From Gigantopelta aegis (lineage: Eukaryota; Mollusca; Gastropoda; Neomphalida; Peltospiridae): a DNA stretch of 64,000 nucleotides. Below the pieces are notes generated by a model. It saw only the letters and a program-made list of their open reading frames with translations, searched no databases and had not been told where the DNA came from. Position numbers and translations under genes: made by a program. The stretch spans positions 29,924,462-29,988,461 of the forward strand of contig NC_054711.1 in assembly GCF_016097555.1 (NCBI RefSeq). The letters run 5' to 3'. This document shows positions 1 through 10,245 of the stretch, piece by piece; positions within the stretch are counted from its first letter, which is position 1, and the number at the start of each line of letters is the position of its first letter.

Positions 1-231
1 TCCCACTAATGACCAGTGCCCCACGTCTGCTACTAGTATATCAAAAACTGTAATGATATTATGTGCTATCCTGTCTGTGGAAAATTGCATATAAACGATC
101 CCTTGCTGTGCTATTAACGGAACAATTGATGTTTTCTCTGGAGACTATATTTAAAAATTACCAAATGTTTTACTCCAATAGCCGGTGATTTAATTAATAA
201 ATGTGCTCTAGTGGTGTCGTTTAACACAAAT
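1..231 (+). mobile_element. SINE family A, body and tail, cut by the window edge
   Basis: Diverged copy of the most frequent short repeat here. It has the central part (tgtgctatcctgtctgtgg, then gcatataaacgatccctt) and the tail that reads ccaatagccggtgattta followed by gtgctctagtggtgtcgttt. The tRNA-like head is missing or outside the window. Compare the fuller copy at 61333-61652. Confidence 0.8.
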
Positions 232-240
232 CGTAACCCA

Positions 241-638
241 CCGCATGTCAAATTCTAGATCCGCATCCCCCACCTCCCCCACGTCAAATTCTAGATCCGC
301 ATCACCCACCTCCCCTCACCCTCACCCCCAACCGCACGTCAAATTCTAGATCTGCATCACTCACCTCCCCCACCTCACGACAAATTCTAGATCCGCATCA
401 CCCACCTCCCCCCCCCACGTCAAATTATAGATCCGCATCACCCACCTCCCCCACGTAAAATTATAGATCCGCATCACCCACCTCCCCCCCCCACGTCAAA
501 TGCTAGATCCGCATTACCCACCTCCCCCCACCGCACGTCAAATTCTAGATCTGCATCACCCACCTCCCCCCACGTCAAATTATAGATCCGCATCACCCAT
601 TCCCCACCCCCCCACGTAAAAATCTAGATCCCCACCAG
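241..638. repeat. Minisatellite, ~37-45 bp unit, about 10 copies
   Basis: Ten copies of a unit centred on acgtcaaattctagatccgc followed by atcacccacctcccc. Unit length varies because of C runs. No coding potential. It directly follows the SINE tail. Confidence 0.93.
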
Positions 639-639
639 A

Positions 640-1034
640 TCTTATTTCAATAAGCACCAATTAGCGTGTTCCCGGCATGTGTGTGGTTTGGTGCGTATAT
701 GTTGTATTTCTGTGTACATGTATTGAGAAAATCAATATACAGGCTTACCGTACATTGTAACTATGCATTATTTAATATAGTCTCTGTCAGCTTCATTGTC
801 GCCGGTGATTGCGAGTTTTAATTGCGACTTTCGCTCGATTCCCACCAGGCCGATATTAAACGAATTTTTTTTATATATCCAATAACCCACGTATATATCG
901 TAATGAACTGAAAATCAGTTAAGTAATTATTATTAAATTGCTCATTACTGCACCCTGTCCTATTGCACTCCCCAGTATCCGCCCATGCTTTTGTGTCGAG
1001 CGTGTCACTGCGAAGGGATCTTTGGGTTGTGTAA
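640..1034. other. Unassigned sequence
   Basis: AT-rich DNA. I see no gene or repeat here. Confidence 0.5.
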
Positions 1035-1315
1035 ATGAAACCTGTTATGGCTTCTTTTTTATTGTCTTCTGCTTCTTGTTTTTTCTTGTTCTTGTTCTCA
1101 TTCTTTTTCTTCTTCATCGTTTATCCTTCTTCTCCTTATTTTTTTTCTCCTCCTTTTGTTCTACCCCCTTTTCTTCTTCTCCTTTTTTTCTTCTACTGCA
1201 CCTTTTTTCTTCTCCTACTTTTCTTCTTTTTCTTCTCCTTTTTCTTCTCCTTCTTTACTTCTTCTTCGTCTTCTTCTCCTTCTACTTCTAATTCTTTTAT
1301 TATTGTTTGTTTTCA
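1035..1315. repeat. Pyrimidine-rich (TTC)n-type simple sequence
   Basis: Degenerate run of ttc, tttc and cctt on the plus strand. Open frames across it encode only low-complexity Phe/Leu/Ser and are composition artefacts. Confidence 0.9.
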
Positions 1316-1495
1316 GTTTTTCGCCTTCGCAATATATGAATATTAACGAAAACAAAATCATTGTACTAATGCATTAATAAAAAAACCCCTTTCAAGGAAT
1401 TCCGCTGATGTCCATGTTCTTTCTCGTCTTTAATCAACTATAACTGTTTACTGCAATGCCATCCATTAAGCTAATAATATGTTTGTGTTTTTCAG

Positions 1496-1640
1496 ATGTT
1501 TTCCAACGGAAGACGAACGAAACCACAGACATCTCTGTGCTCAAAATGGCCGACAACTCAAGATTGTTTGAAAACAGATGTTCTGTATCACCCGACCTGC
1601 ATGAATTTCAAATTAACGCAGCAGAGTTTTGTTGTGTAAG
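1496..1640 (+). other. Possible upstream or 5' UTR exon (weak)
   Basis: A pyrimidine-rich tract ending in tgtttttcag|atg looks like a splice acceptor, followed by a short open frame that ends at about 1640. It lies ~0.9 kb upstream of the GPCR and could be a leader exon, but no donor stands out and nothing ties it to a protein family. Confidence 0.15.
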
Positions 1641-2044
1641 ACGTGTGAATTACCACACAGTGAAAGCTAGCCATAAGCTCAGTCGTGAGCATGGTCTGAC
1701 TGCCCACCTTAAAACCCCCACAATAATGACTGTATGGTAATCATGGTATGATAATGATTAACGCAGAAACGGGTTATAAGTGTTTCTTATTGGAATGTCA
1801 CTGGCCTTTTACGGAAAATGTTTTGGTAGGAATAACCAATCAGAATATCCTCATAGAGTACGTACATATAAAAATGGATAAAACAACGGACACATAATTA
1901 CCAGGATGGACTGAAAACAACAAAATTTTAAACTGATTCAAATACAACAACTAAAGAAAACAACAACAAAGAAACAAAGTATATTTCCATGGCAAACGTT
2001 TTTCTGACTGTATGGACTTCTAAATAAGTCTGTGTATGAGTCCA

Positions 2045-2360
2045 TTAGTCTACCGAGTGAGCCAATAGGCTGTGACGACTACCAATAGGATCGTCTTGTA
2101 CAAACAGCTAATAGGGGAATTCCCAGTGACGACTACCAATAGGAGCAGCTGATACAAACAAAGTGTAGGAGGATTTCCACCAGTCACTGCCAATACGAGT
2201 GACTTATAAACAGAGGATTTCCACCAGCTACTGTCAACAGAAGCAGCTTATGCACACAGTTAATAGGGGAATTCATACCAACCACAGCTAATAGAAACAT
2301 TTAATTCAAACAGCTAATATAGTGGCATTTGCTACCAATCACCAGCCACTGCCTACAGAA
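2045..2360. repeat. Degenerate tandem repeat upstream of the GPCR
   Basis: Four to five imperfect ~60-70 bp copies sharing ccaataggagcagct, acaaacagctaatag, ggggaattc and ccaccag. The array ends right at the receptor start, so it probably holds the 5' UTR or promoter-proximal DNA. No core promoter element can be named with confidence. Confidence 0.65.
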
Positions 2361-2386
2361 ACAAAACACAACTGACGTCATCCCCA

Positions 2387-3514
2387 ATGACGTCAGAAAA
2401 TGAGGGCAATAACGTGGTGGCCATCTTGGCTTTCGTCTTGAGCTTTCTGAGCATGTTTCTCAACTCTGTCCTCATATTTATCATCATCCGCACGACCATC
2501 TTGCACACGAACACCAACTTCTTCCTCATGTCCCTGTCGCTGGGAGAGGTGCTGGTGGCTGTGTGTGTGACGCCATTTGCAGGACTGGCGAATATATCTC
2601 GCCAGCTTGTCTCGTCTGAGACGTTTTGCGCCATCTCTGGATTCGGCAATTCTCTGGGAAGCACGGCTGCCTTTCTCAGCCTGTTGATGGTGACCATCGA
2701 CAGGTGCGTGGCGATAAGCCAACCGCTAAAATACTCCAGCATCATCGGCAAATGGACCGTCGCCACAATGATCTCATACGCCTGGCTCCACAGTCTCTTT
2801 CTAACGACATTTCCGTTTTTCCTCGAGTCCGTTTACGTGTTCGCGCCGAGGTATTCAATGTGTCTGGTTTTCACGGACGTGCAACCCACGTGTTCCTACG
2901 TCATCGGATTCCTCGGTTCTTTTCTGCCAGCATTTGTTATTCTGTGCACGGTTGTGAAAATCATCAAGGAAGCGAGGTATCACCACAGAATCTTTGCTGT
3001 CATAGTTCCAAGTCACTTATACGACGGATCGTATCAGCAGCAGAATACATCTTACGGGAGGACTACAATGAAAGCCCTGAGAGCATTACTCTTCATCATT
3101 GGTGGATACGCCTTGTTCAGGTTGCCTTTGTATGTCGTCACTATCGTGGATGAGACCCACGGTAAAAATTTATCACAGGAACTGGTGACGTCATTTGTTT
3201 GGATGTCTTTTCTGTGTGGCACCATCAATCCAACGGCAATAATACTGTTTAACAAAACATTCAAGCGGACGTTTTTTCAAACTGTTGGCATTTTGTGCAT
3301 CAGGTTGTTGGGCAAGAGCAACAAGGAGAACTTCTCTATATCCTCGGGTCTGTACAGCATGCTGGATGCGACTCTGGTTATTAACAAATTGCAGAACAAG
3401 TCCTCCATCCGTCATAGTGCAACTCTTGAGAGGATACGACCACAGCCACAGCTACAGCTACAAAACAGACACTTAGTGATCAAGCGTAGTACGTCGTTTC
3501 CAAGTTTTGCTTGA
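2387..3514 (+). CDS. Rhodopsin-like (class A) orphan G-protein-coupled receptor, single exon
   Basis: Predicted seven-helix plasma-membrane receptor of 375 residues, complete in one exon. The start at 2387 gives a very short N-terminus of about 9 residues before helix 1, with no signal peptide. Landmarks: N26 (1.50), E54 where family members normally have Asp2.50, C81 (3.25) with Cys159/Cys169 as possible disulfide partners, D105-R106-C107 in place of DRY, W133 (4.50), P181 (5.50), P247 (6.50) preceded by Arg245 where the CWxP Trp usually sits, and N281-P282-x-x-I285 in place of NPxxY. A ~90-residue basic and Gln-rich tail follows helix 7. Ligand and G-protein partner cannot be read from sequence; amine- or GPR161-like relatives are possible but unproven. 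The last ~8 codons belong to the first unit of the 3' minisatellite. Tandem repeats flank both sides. Confidence 0.93.
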   Translation: MTSENEGNNVVAILAFVLSFLSMFLNSVLIFIIIRTTILHTNTNFFLMSLSLGEVLVAVCVTPFAGLANISRQLVSSETFCAISGFGNSLGSTAAFLSLLMVTIDRCVAISQPLKYSSIIGKWTVATMISYAWLHSLFLTTFPFFLESVYVFAPRYSMCLVFTDVQPTCSYVIGFLGSFLPAFVILCTVVKIIKEARYHHRIFAVIVPSHLYDGSYQQQNTSYGRTTMKALRALLFIIGGYALFRLPLYVVTIVDETHGKNLSQELVTSFVWMSFLCGTINPTAIILFNKTFKRTFFQTVGILCIRLLGKSNKENFSISSGLYSMLDATLVINKLQNKSSIRHSATLERIRPQPQLQLQNRHLVIKRSTSFPSFA

Positions 3515-3905
3515 AGTTTTATATTCTGAAGACGAAAATGGTATATTTTAATTTTTAACTTCGTCTCCAACATTCGCTTCATGTTCTATATTCTGAAGTG
3601 TAAACTGGTGTAATTTTAACCATGACTTCTCTCCCAGAATCGTTTCAAGTTCTATATTTTAAAGATGAAACTAGTGTAGTTTATGCATGACTTATTTTAT
3701 CTTCAAGATTCGCTTCAAGTTCTATATTCTGAAGATAAAAACTGGTGTCATTTTACCAATAACTTGACTCCAACATTCGTTTCATGTTCTATATTCTGAA
3801 ACTGATGTTGTTTTACCCATGCCTTATCTCCAAGATTCGCTTCAAGTTCTATATTCTAAATATGATACTAGTGTAGTTTTACCCATGACTAGTCTCCAAG
3901 ATTCT
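3490..3905. repeat. Minisatellite, ~68 bp unit, about 6 copies, overlapping the GPCR stop codon
   Basis: Repeated core: tctccaagattcgcttcaag, then ttctatattctgaaga, then a segment like actggtgtagttttacccat and gactt. The first copy contains the receptor's final codons and stop (tttccaagttttgcttgaag), so coding end and 3' UTR come from the same repeated unit. Confidence 0.85.
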
Positions 3906-4019
3906 CTTTTAGAAAATAATGGAAAGGAAAGAAATGTTTGTTTATCGACACCTCAGGATAAATTAAACTATGGCTATCTTGGTGTCTAACATATGGTTAT
4001 TTCAGCATTTGGGAGAGAC

Positions 4020-7000
4020 ATGACTGTTAATGAATAAAGGTGTCAATAAGAAATAAAGCTGCGAATGAGATATTCAGATATGGCAGATAAGGAATGAATC
4101 TGTCAATAAATGTGAAGATCTCACTGCTAAAGAATACAAATAGTGTCAATAACGTGTATAGATGTAACTGTCAAGGAAAATTACACAGCTGAAGATTGAC
4201 TGTCAAATACAATTTACAGATGTGACTGTTAAGGAATACAGTAGTGTCAATAAAATGTGCAGATGTGACTGTTAAAGAATACAGTAATGTCAATAAAATG
4301 TGCAGATGCGACTGTTAAAGAATACAATAGTGTCAATAAATGTGTATTGGGAACTGATGGCGAGTGTGTTCTGTATTGTGATTGGTTACTTACATTCTTT
4401 TTCTGGGATCAAATAGACAATAACACCCGGAAAGTCAATGACATCATTATAAAGTGACGTCATTAGCAAATGGAACAGGCGAAGTTGACGATTCAAGGGT
4501 CTACAGTTAGATTGTAGCCAGGTATTTTTTTCAAGAATTACCAAATATACAGTTAGTTCCGTTGAAAAACAATCCAGTTTACAATGGACATAACCATATT
4601 GAGTTTTTAGATATGCCGGTGTTATTGTCTATTTGATCCCGCAAATGTCATTTTCGACCTAAGACTGTTAAAGCATTACAGTAGTGTCAATAAAATGTAC
4701 AGACGTGACTGTTAAAGATAACAGTAGTATCAATAAAATGTGCAGATGTGGCTGTTAAAGAATACAATAGTGTCAATAAAATGTGCTGATGCACTGTTAA
4801 AGAATACAGTAGTGCCAATAAAATGTGTAGATGTGACTGTTAAAGAATACAGTAGTGTTAATAAATGTGCAGATGTAACTGTTAAGGAATACAGTAGTGT
4901 CAATAAAATGTGCAGATGTAACTGTTAAGGAATACAGTAGTGTAAAAATGTACAGATGTGACTGTTAAGGAATACAGTAGTGTCAATAAAATTTGCAGAT
5001 GTGACTGTTAAAGAATACAGTAGTGTCAATAAAATTTGCAGATGTGACTGTTAAAGAATACAGTAGTGTCAATAAAATTTGCAGATGTGACTGTTAAAGA
5101 ATTACAGTAGTGTCAATAAAATGTGCAGATGTGACTGTTAAAAAATGACAGTAGTGTCAATAAATGTGCAGATGTGACTGTTAAAAAATGACAGTAGTGT
5201 CAATAAATGTGCAGATGTGACTGTTAAAGAATACAATAGTGTCAATAAAATGTGCTGACGTGACTGTTAATGCATTACAGTAGTGTCAATAAATGTGCAG
5301 ATGTGACTGTTAAAGAATACAATAGTGTCAATAAAATGTGCAGATGTGACTGTTAAACAATACAGTAATGTCAATAAAATGTGCATATGTGACTGTTAAA
5401 GAATACAATAGTATCAATAAAATGTGCAGATGCGACTGTTAAAGAATACAATAGTGTCAATAAAATGTGCAGATGCGACTGATAAACAATACAGTAGTGT
5501 CAATAAAATATGCAGATGTGACTGTTAAAGAATACAGTAGTGTCAATAAAATGTGCAGATGTGACTGTTAAAGAATTACAGTAGTGTCAATAAAATGTGC
5601 AGATGTGACTGTTAAAGAATTACAGTAGTGTCAATAAAATGTGCAGATGTGACTGTTAAAGAATTACAGTAGTGTCAATAAAATGTGCAGATGTGACTGT
5701 TAAAAAATGACAGTAGTGTCAATAAATGTGCAGATGTGACTGTTAAAGAATACAATAGTGTCAATAAAATGTGCTGACGTGACTGTTAATGCATTACAGT
5801 AGTGTCAATAAATGTGCAGATGTGACTGTTAAAGAATACAGTAATGTCAATAAAATGTGCAGATGTGACTGTTAAAGAATACAATAGTGTCAAAAAAATG
5901 TGCAGATGTGACTGTTAAACAATACAGTAATGTCAATAAAATGTGCAGATGCGACTTGTTAAACAATACAGTAGTGTCAATAAAATGTGCAGATGCGACT
6001 GATAAACAATACAGTAGTGTCAATAAAATATGCAGATGTGACTGTTAAAGAATACAGTAGTGTCAATAAAATGTGCAGATGTGACTGTTAAAGAATTACA
6101 GTAGTGTCAATAAAATGTACAGATGTGACTGTTAAAAACTGACAGTAGTGTCAATAAATGTGCAGATGTGACTGTTAAAAACTGACAGTAGTGTCAATAA
6201 ATGTGCAGATGTGACTGTTAAAGAATACAATAGTGTAAATAAAATGTGCTGACGTGACTGTTAATGCATTACAGTAGTGTCAATAAATGTGCAGATGTGA
6301 CTGTTAAAGAATACAATAGTGTCAAAAAAATGTGCAGATGTGACTGTTAAACAATACAGTAATGTCAATAAAATGTGCAGATGTGACTGTTAAAGAATAC
6401 AATAGTGTCAAAAAAATGTGCAGATGTGACTGTTAAACAATACAGTAATGTCAATAAAATGTGCAGATGTGACTGTTAAACAATACAGTAATGTCAATAA
6501 AATGTGCAGATGCGACTTGTTAAAGAATACAGTAGTGTCAATAAAATGTGCAGATGCGACTGATAAACAATACAGTAGTGTCAATAAAATATGCAGATGT
6601 GACTGTTAAAGAATACAGTAGTGTCAATAAAATGTGCTGATGCGACTGTTAAAGAATTACAGTAGTGTCAATAAAATGTACAGATGTGACTGTTAAAAAC
6701 TGACAGTAGTGTCAATAAATGTGCAGATGTGACTGTTAAAAACTGACAGTAGTGTCAATAAATGTGCAGATGTGACTGTTAAAGAATACAATAGTGTCAA
6801 TAAAATGTGCTGACGTGACTGTTAATGCATTACAGTAGTGTCAATAAATGTGCAGATGTGACTGTTAAAGAATACAATAGTGTCAATAAAATGTGCAGAT
6901 GTGACTGTTAAACAATACAGTAATGTCAATAAAATGTGCAGATGTGACTGTTAAAGAATACAATAGTATCAATAAAATGTGCAGATGCGACTGTTAAAGA

Positions 7001-7290
7001 ATACAGTAGTGTCAATAAAATGTGCAGATGTGACTGATAAACAATACAGTAGTGTCAATAAAATATGCAGATGTGACTGTCAAAGAATACAGTAGTGTCA
7101 ATAAAAGGTGCTGATGTGACTGTTAAAAATACAGTAGTGTCAATAAAATGTGCTGATGCGACTGTTAAAGAATAGAGTAGTGTCAATAAAATGTGCTGAT
7201 GCGACTGTTAAAGAATACAGTAGTGTCAATAAAATGTGCTGATGCGACTGTTAAATACAGTAGTTTCAGTAAAATGTGTACATTAACCAC
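4020..7290 (+). repeat. ~43-bp minisatellite with higher-order periodicity; AATAAA in nearly every unit
   Basis: About 60-65 units. The consensus reads gtgcagatgtgactgttaaa followed by gaatacagtagtgtcaataaaat. The edges (4020-4220 and 7290-7437) are diverged. A marked variant (tgtgctgacgtgactgttaa, then tgcattacag) recurs at 5251, 5770, 6245 and 6806, spacings of 519, 475 and 561 bp, that is 12, 11 and 13 units. So multi-unit blocks have been duplicated. Nearly every unit keeps AATAAA followed by a TG-rich stretch, reading in the GPCR sense direction. One non-satellite insertion sits at 4345-4662. Confidence 0.95.
4345..4662. mobile_element. Foldback/MITE-like insertion inside the 43-bp array
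   Basis: About 318 bp unlike the satellite. A perfect 23-bp inverted repeat (gggatcaaatagacaataac plus acc) lies at 4405-4427 and 4618-4640. Satellite units resume exactly at gactgttaaag on the right. No coding sequence. The arms are subterminal on the left, so the exact element ends and family are uncertain. The interior has two TGACRTCATT-like sites at 4438-4462. Confidence 0.7.
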
Positions 7291-7400
7291 TAGTATTAAG
7301 AAAGCTGTAGGTGTACATTTGTAAACGTGTTAAGGAAAACAGATCTCTGCGTCAATACTGTTTGAAGATTAACTGCTAAGGGACACAGCTGTATCAATAA

Positions 7401-7604
7401 TTAAAAGAGTTCAAGTAAAACGCTGAGGAACACAGTGCTCATATGTAGCTTCCACGTGGTATCATAAGCTTTCTCGAGGTCAAAATAGACTGATACCAAA
7501 TGCTGGTTATGGATGAACGCATCCCTACAAAACGTTTCAAATCTAACAAGATGATCGACCATGCTACATCCAGACCTGAACCCACATTGCACGTTAGTAA
7601 GCAT
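7401..7604 (-). pseudogene. LINE reverse transcriptase fragment, palm motif A
   Basis: The frame reads NVQCGFRSGCSMVDHLVRFE and then VSVYFDLEKAYDTTW, the RT segment with the first catalytic Asp (FDLEKAYD). The last ~18 residues are unrelated, which marks the truncation point near 7440. A frame change near 7605-7675 separates it from the upstream RT piece. Confidence 0.85.
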
Positions 7605-7675
7605 TTTGTGGGACTAAAGATACCAGACAAGTCTACGGTTGATAATTCTTTCCATGGTTTTACAAATGCAACTTG

Positions 7676-8833
7676 TCAAAGCAAAAGAGCGATATCTGGT
7701 AGGATTTGTTGGATCCTTACCAGCTTAGGAATAGGAATGACAATGATTTTTCTCCAATCAGAAGGAAAGTAACCAGAAATCCAGATTTTGTTAAAGATAT
7801 TTAATAGAACCATTAAGGATGATTCAGGTAAGTGTTTTAAGAGTTGATAATGTATTTCATCTGGTCCTACTGAAGTATCATGGGCTCTGTGTAGTGTCCT
7901 GCAACTCCTCGAAAGAGAAGTGTCTGTTCTATACTTCAGCATTTTCAGATGAAAAGTTAATAGGTTGCTTTTCAGTTTTATTTCTGACAGATGTAAAAGC
8001 ATCTGTATGAAAGAAGAAGAAGAGTCATGAGAGAAATTGTCTGCCAATGCATTGGCAATGTCACGATGAAACGTGACATCCGTGTCATTAACAGACAAAT
8101 GGCGAACTGTATTATTGGATTCTTTTTCCTTGATTTTACGTATCCTATTCCAGACAGATTTCACAGATGTTTGAGAAGTCAACTTGGAGACATAATTTCT
8201 CCAAGATGATTTCTTACTCTGTCTGATAGCTTTACGAGCCTTTGCCCGAGCAATGCGATATGTTTTCAAGTTATCTCCAGTCAGTTCGCGTTTGAACCTC
8301 TGGAGAGTTCTGTTTCGCTGTTTGATTGCATCTTTACAAGTTTCATTGAACCATGGTTTATTGAAACGCTTCGGTACTGCCAAAGTCTTAGGAATAGTTT
8401 CCTCTGCAATATCTTTTAATATGGAGGTGAACAAAGACATGGAATCATTGGCACCAGTCATGGTATTTTGTTGCAGTCGAGTGCTGCATAGATGCCAAAA
8501 TTGATCCCAGTTTGCCCCTGTCAAATTCCATCTCTGAGCCCCTTCAAGTAATGGAGGTCCATCATTCTCCAAAATAATTGGAAAGTGGTCACTACCGCAA
8601 GGGTCTGGATAAACTTTCCTGGAGAAATCAAAACAAAGGGTTAAATCAATGGATGTGAAAGAACCACTTGCAGAATGAAAGTATGTATGACTTTTATCAT
8701 TAAGTAATATTAAGTCATTTTTGAGAATTAAGTCTTCTAATTGTTTACCTCTATGATTTAAGTCATCGCATCCCCACAAAGTGGTGAGCATTAAAATCTC
8801 CCATGATAATAAAGGTAGTAGGGAGTTGATCAA
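7676..8833 (-). pseudogene. LINE endonuclease C-terminus plus RT N-terminus
   Basis: 385-codon open frame. The first ~15 residues are out-of-frame. Then LWGCDDLNHRGKQLEDLI continues the endonuclease after its GDFNAHH motif, and GSDHFPIIL is the C-terminal SDH motif of APE-type nucleases. A linker with NKPWFNETCKDAIKQRNRTL leads to the RT start (GPDEIHYQLLKHLPESS, then GYFPSDWRKIIVIPIPK). A frameshift near 8775 links it to the upstream piece at 8763-9104. Confidence 0.88.
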
Positions 8834-9104
8834 GAAGACTTTGAAAGTCGCTAGGGTTGAAATTGTAATTGTTTCGAGGGGGTAAATAAACTGAACATAG
8901 AGTAATAGTTTTATGAGCCACGATCTTTACAGGCACAGCTTGTAAATTTGACTTTAATATGACTTCACACTGGGGAATGTTTTCATTTACAATAATGGAA
9001 ACGCCACCAGACGCTCTATTTTTAGTTTCTGGACATTTATGGTAGATATTAAATCCTCCGATGTTAATACTGTCAGTATCCTTCAGGAAGGTTTCTGAAG
9101 ACAT
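8763..9104 (-). pseudogene. LINE APE-type endonuclease, N-terminal part
   Basis: Shows SGGVSIIVNENIPQ, ITLCSVYLPPRNN and IIMGDFNAHH, the classical EEP nuclease blocks. The true start lies further upstream: in another frame, IIQWNCRGLRPNFDEL (about 9195-9150) gives the QWNCRG opening. A missing base near 9100, at the expected CLQET Glu, breaks the frame. Confidence 0.87.
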
Positions 9105-9240
9105 ACTGCAAGAGAATTATACTTTTGAATTAGAAGACTTAATTCATCAAAATTGGGCCTAAGCCCACGACAGTTCCACTGGATAATTTTATTTTCTATC
9201 AGTAGGAAGTATGGTTTTTATCTTTAGCTCCATATCGTCA

Positions 9241-9815
9241 TCACTGATCAGCCAAAGTTTCATACATATTGCTGATCATGATCGAACGTAGTTCAATCTT
9301 TTTCAGCCTACCAGACAGTACTTCTGTAGATTTCTTTGGAGGTTTCTCTGTCACTGCCTGTCTTAGGGAGACTAGTGCTCGACCTATTTGGGAGATTCCT
9401 AGAATCCAATGACATTGGGTTTCAATTTCCTTGTGCTGGGGAGTAACGTCTTCTTTTTGTGCTGCTTTCTGCACTTGTTTTTGTGCCTTCTCAATGTCAG
9501 AGTTTTTTGTACTTGGCTTCGTCACAGTGCCAGGTTAGATCTGTGTTGACCACAACAATTTTAGTGGCGACTTTGGCAGCAGCGGCTTATGACTTGTCAG
9601 CCACTGTAGGTGTTGCTGTCTCCACCAAAATTATGGCATCCATGAAGGATAGTTTGTTTTGTACCTTTACCTGTTGAACTAGTTTTTCCAGATTACACCG
9701 CGGACACTCTTGCGAGTATGCACAGTGGTTGCCCATGCAGTTGAGACAAAGTACATCGTTCTACTGTGTAAGTATGCATGTATTAGGCTTTGGCAAATCC
9801 AGGTCGAATTGTTAT
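9241..9815 (-). pseudogene. LINE ORF1 (gag-like) remnants with zinc knuckle
   Basis: At about 9770-9710 the minus strand encodes CLNCMGNHCAYSQECPRC, the Cys/His knuckle of Jockey/Nimb ORF1 proteins. PKPNTC just upstream suggests a shortened first knuckle. The stretch 9525-9241 is a hydrophilic Lys/Gln/Glu-rich tail of 94 residues. Several breaks lie between the pieces. Confidence 0.65.
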
Positions 9816-9820
9816 GCCTA

Positions 9821-10245
9821 GTATATTCTATAGCCATTTGGGTCACTGAACATAAATCCAGTGGAATTTTTTGTCTACGTCCACGTTTTAGATCTTAAAC
9901 TGTAATTTGTTCAAAATAGCGACCAAATTTCATTATTTGCCATTAATTAATAATTGTTTAGAGCACATAATCCATGTAATATATCACTTTATAGATTTTG
10001 GGTATTGTAAAAGACGAATATGGCACTTATATGACATAGCCAGTGACTAAGTCCAGAACGAGGGAGGGGTGAGTTTGAGGTGGTCGAAATTTGGAATAGA
10101 CTATTTAGAAATTCGGTTAATTATCCAAAAACAAAAAAAGATACCTGACACATCCTAATCATGTTTCGTCTGGGTTTTTGCTTTTTAAGTACCCTCAAAT
10201 TATTTTATGGCCTAAAGCCTCATTGTGCCACACATAATTATTATT
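9821..10245. other. Unassigned sequence
   Basis: I see no convincing gene or repeat. The first ~80 bases may still be LINE ORF1 DNA on the minus strand. Confidence 0.4.

Larger units (their letters stand above)
7437..9820 (-). mobile_element. Nimb-like (I/Jockey group) LINE, 3'-truncated and broken
   Basis: Minus-strand non-LTR retrotransposon. In order it holds an ORF1 zinc-knuckle region (~9815-9695), the ORF1 tail (9525-9241), an APE-type endonuclease (~9203-8440) and the N-terminal half of reverse transcriptase (~8300-7440). It stops just after RT motif A (FDLEKAYD), so the YxDD motif, RNase H and 3' UTR are missing. The break abuts the diverged edge of the 43-bp array. Several frameshifts separate the open pieces. 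Endonuclease and RT wording match Nimb-type elements common in molluscs. An RNase-H end that could come from the same family lies at 39785-40520. Confidence 0.88.

Noticed and set aside
938-1377. Three overlapping plus-strand frames rich in Phe/Leu/Ser
   Set aside because: They translate a pyrimidine simple repeat and have no gene context.
2393-3476. Overlapping frames on both strands of the GPCR
   Set aside because: Shadow frames of the intact receptor; no independent evidence.
4740-4928. Open frame of 62 codons
   Set aside because: Lies wholly in the 43-bp satellite; other units carry stops.
4020-7290. Possible CRISPR-like regular array
   Set aside because: Units are contiguous with no unique spacers, and the genome is animal.
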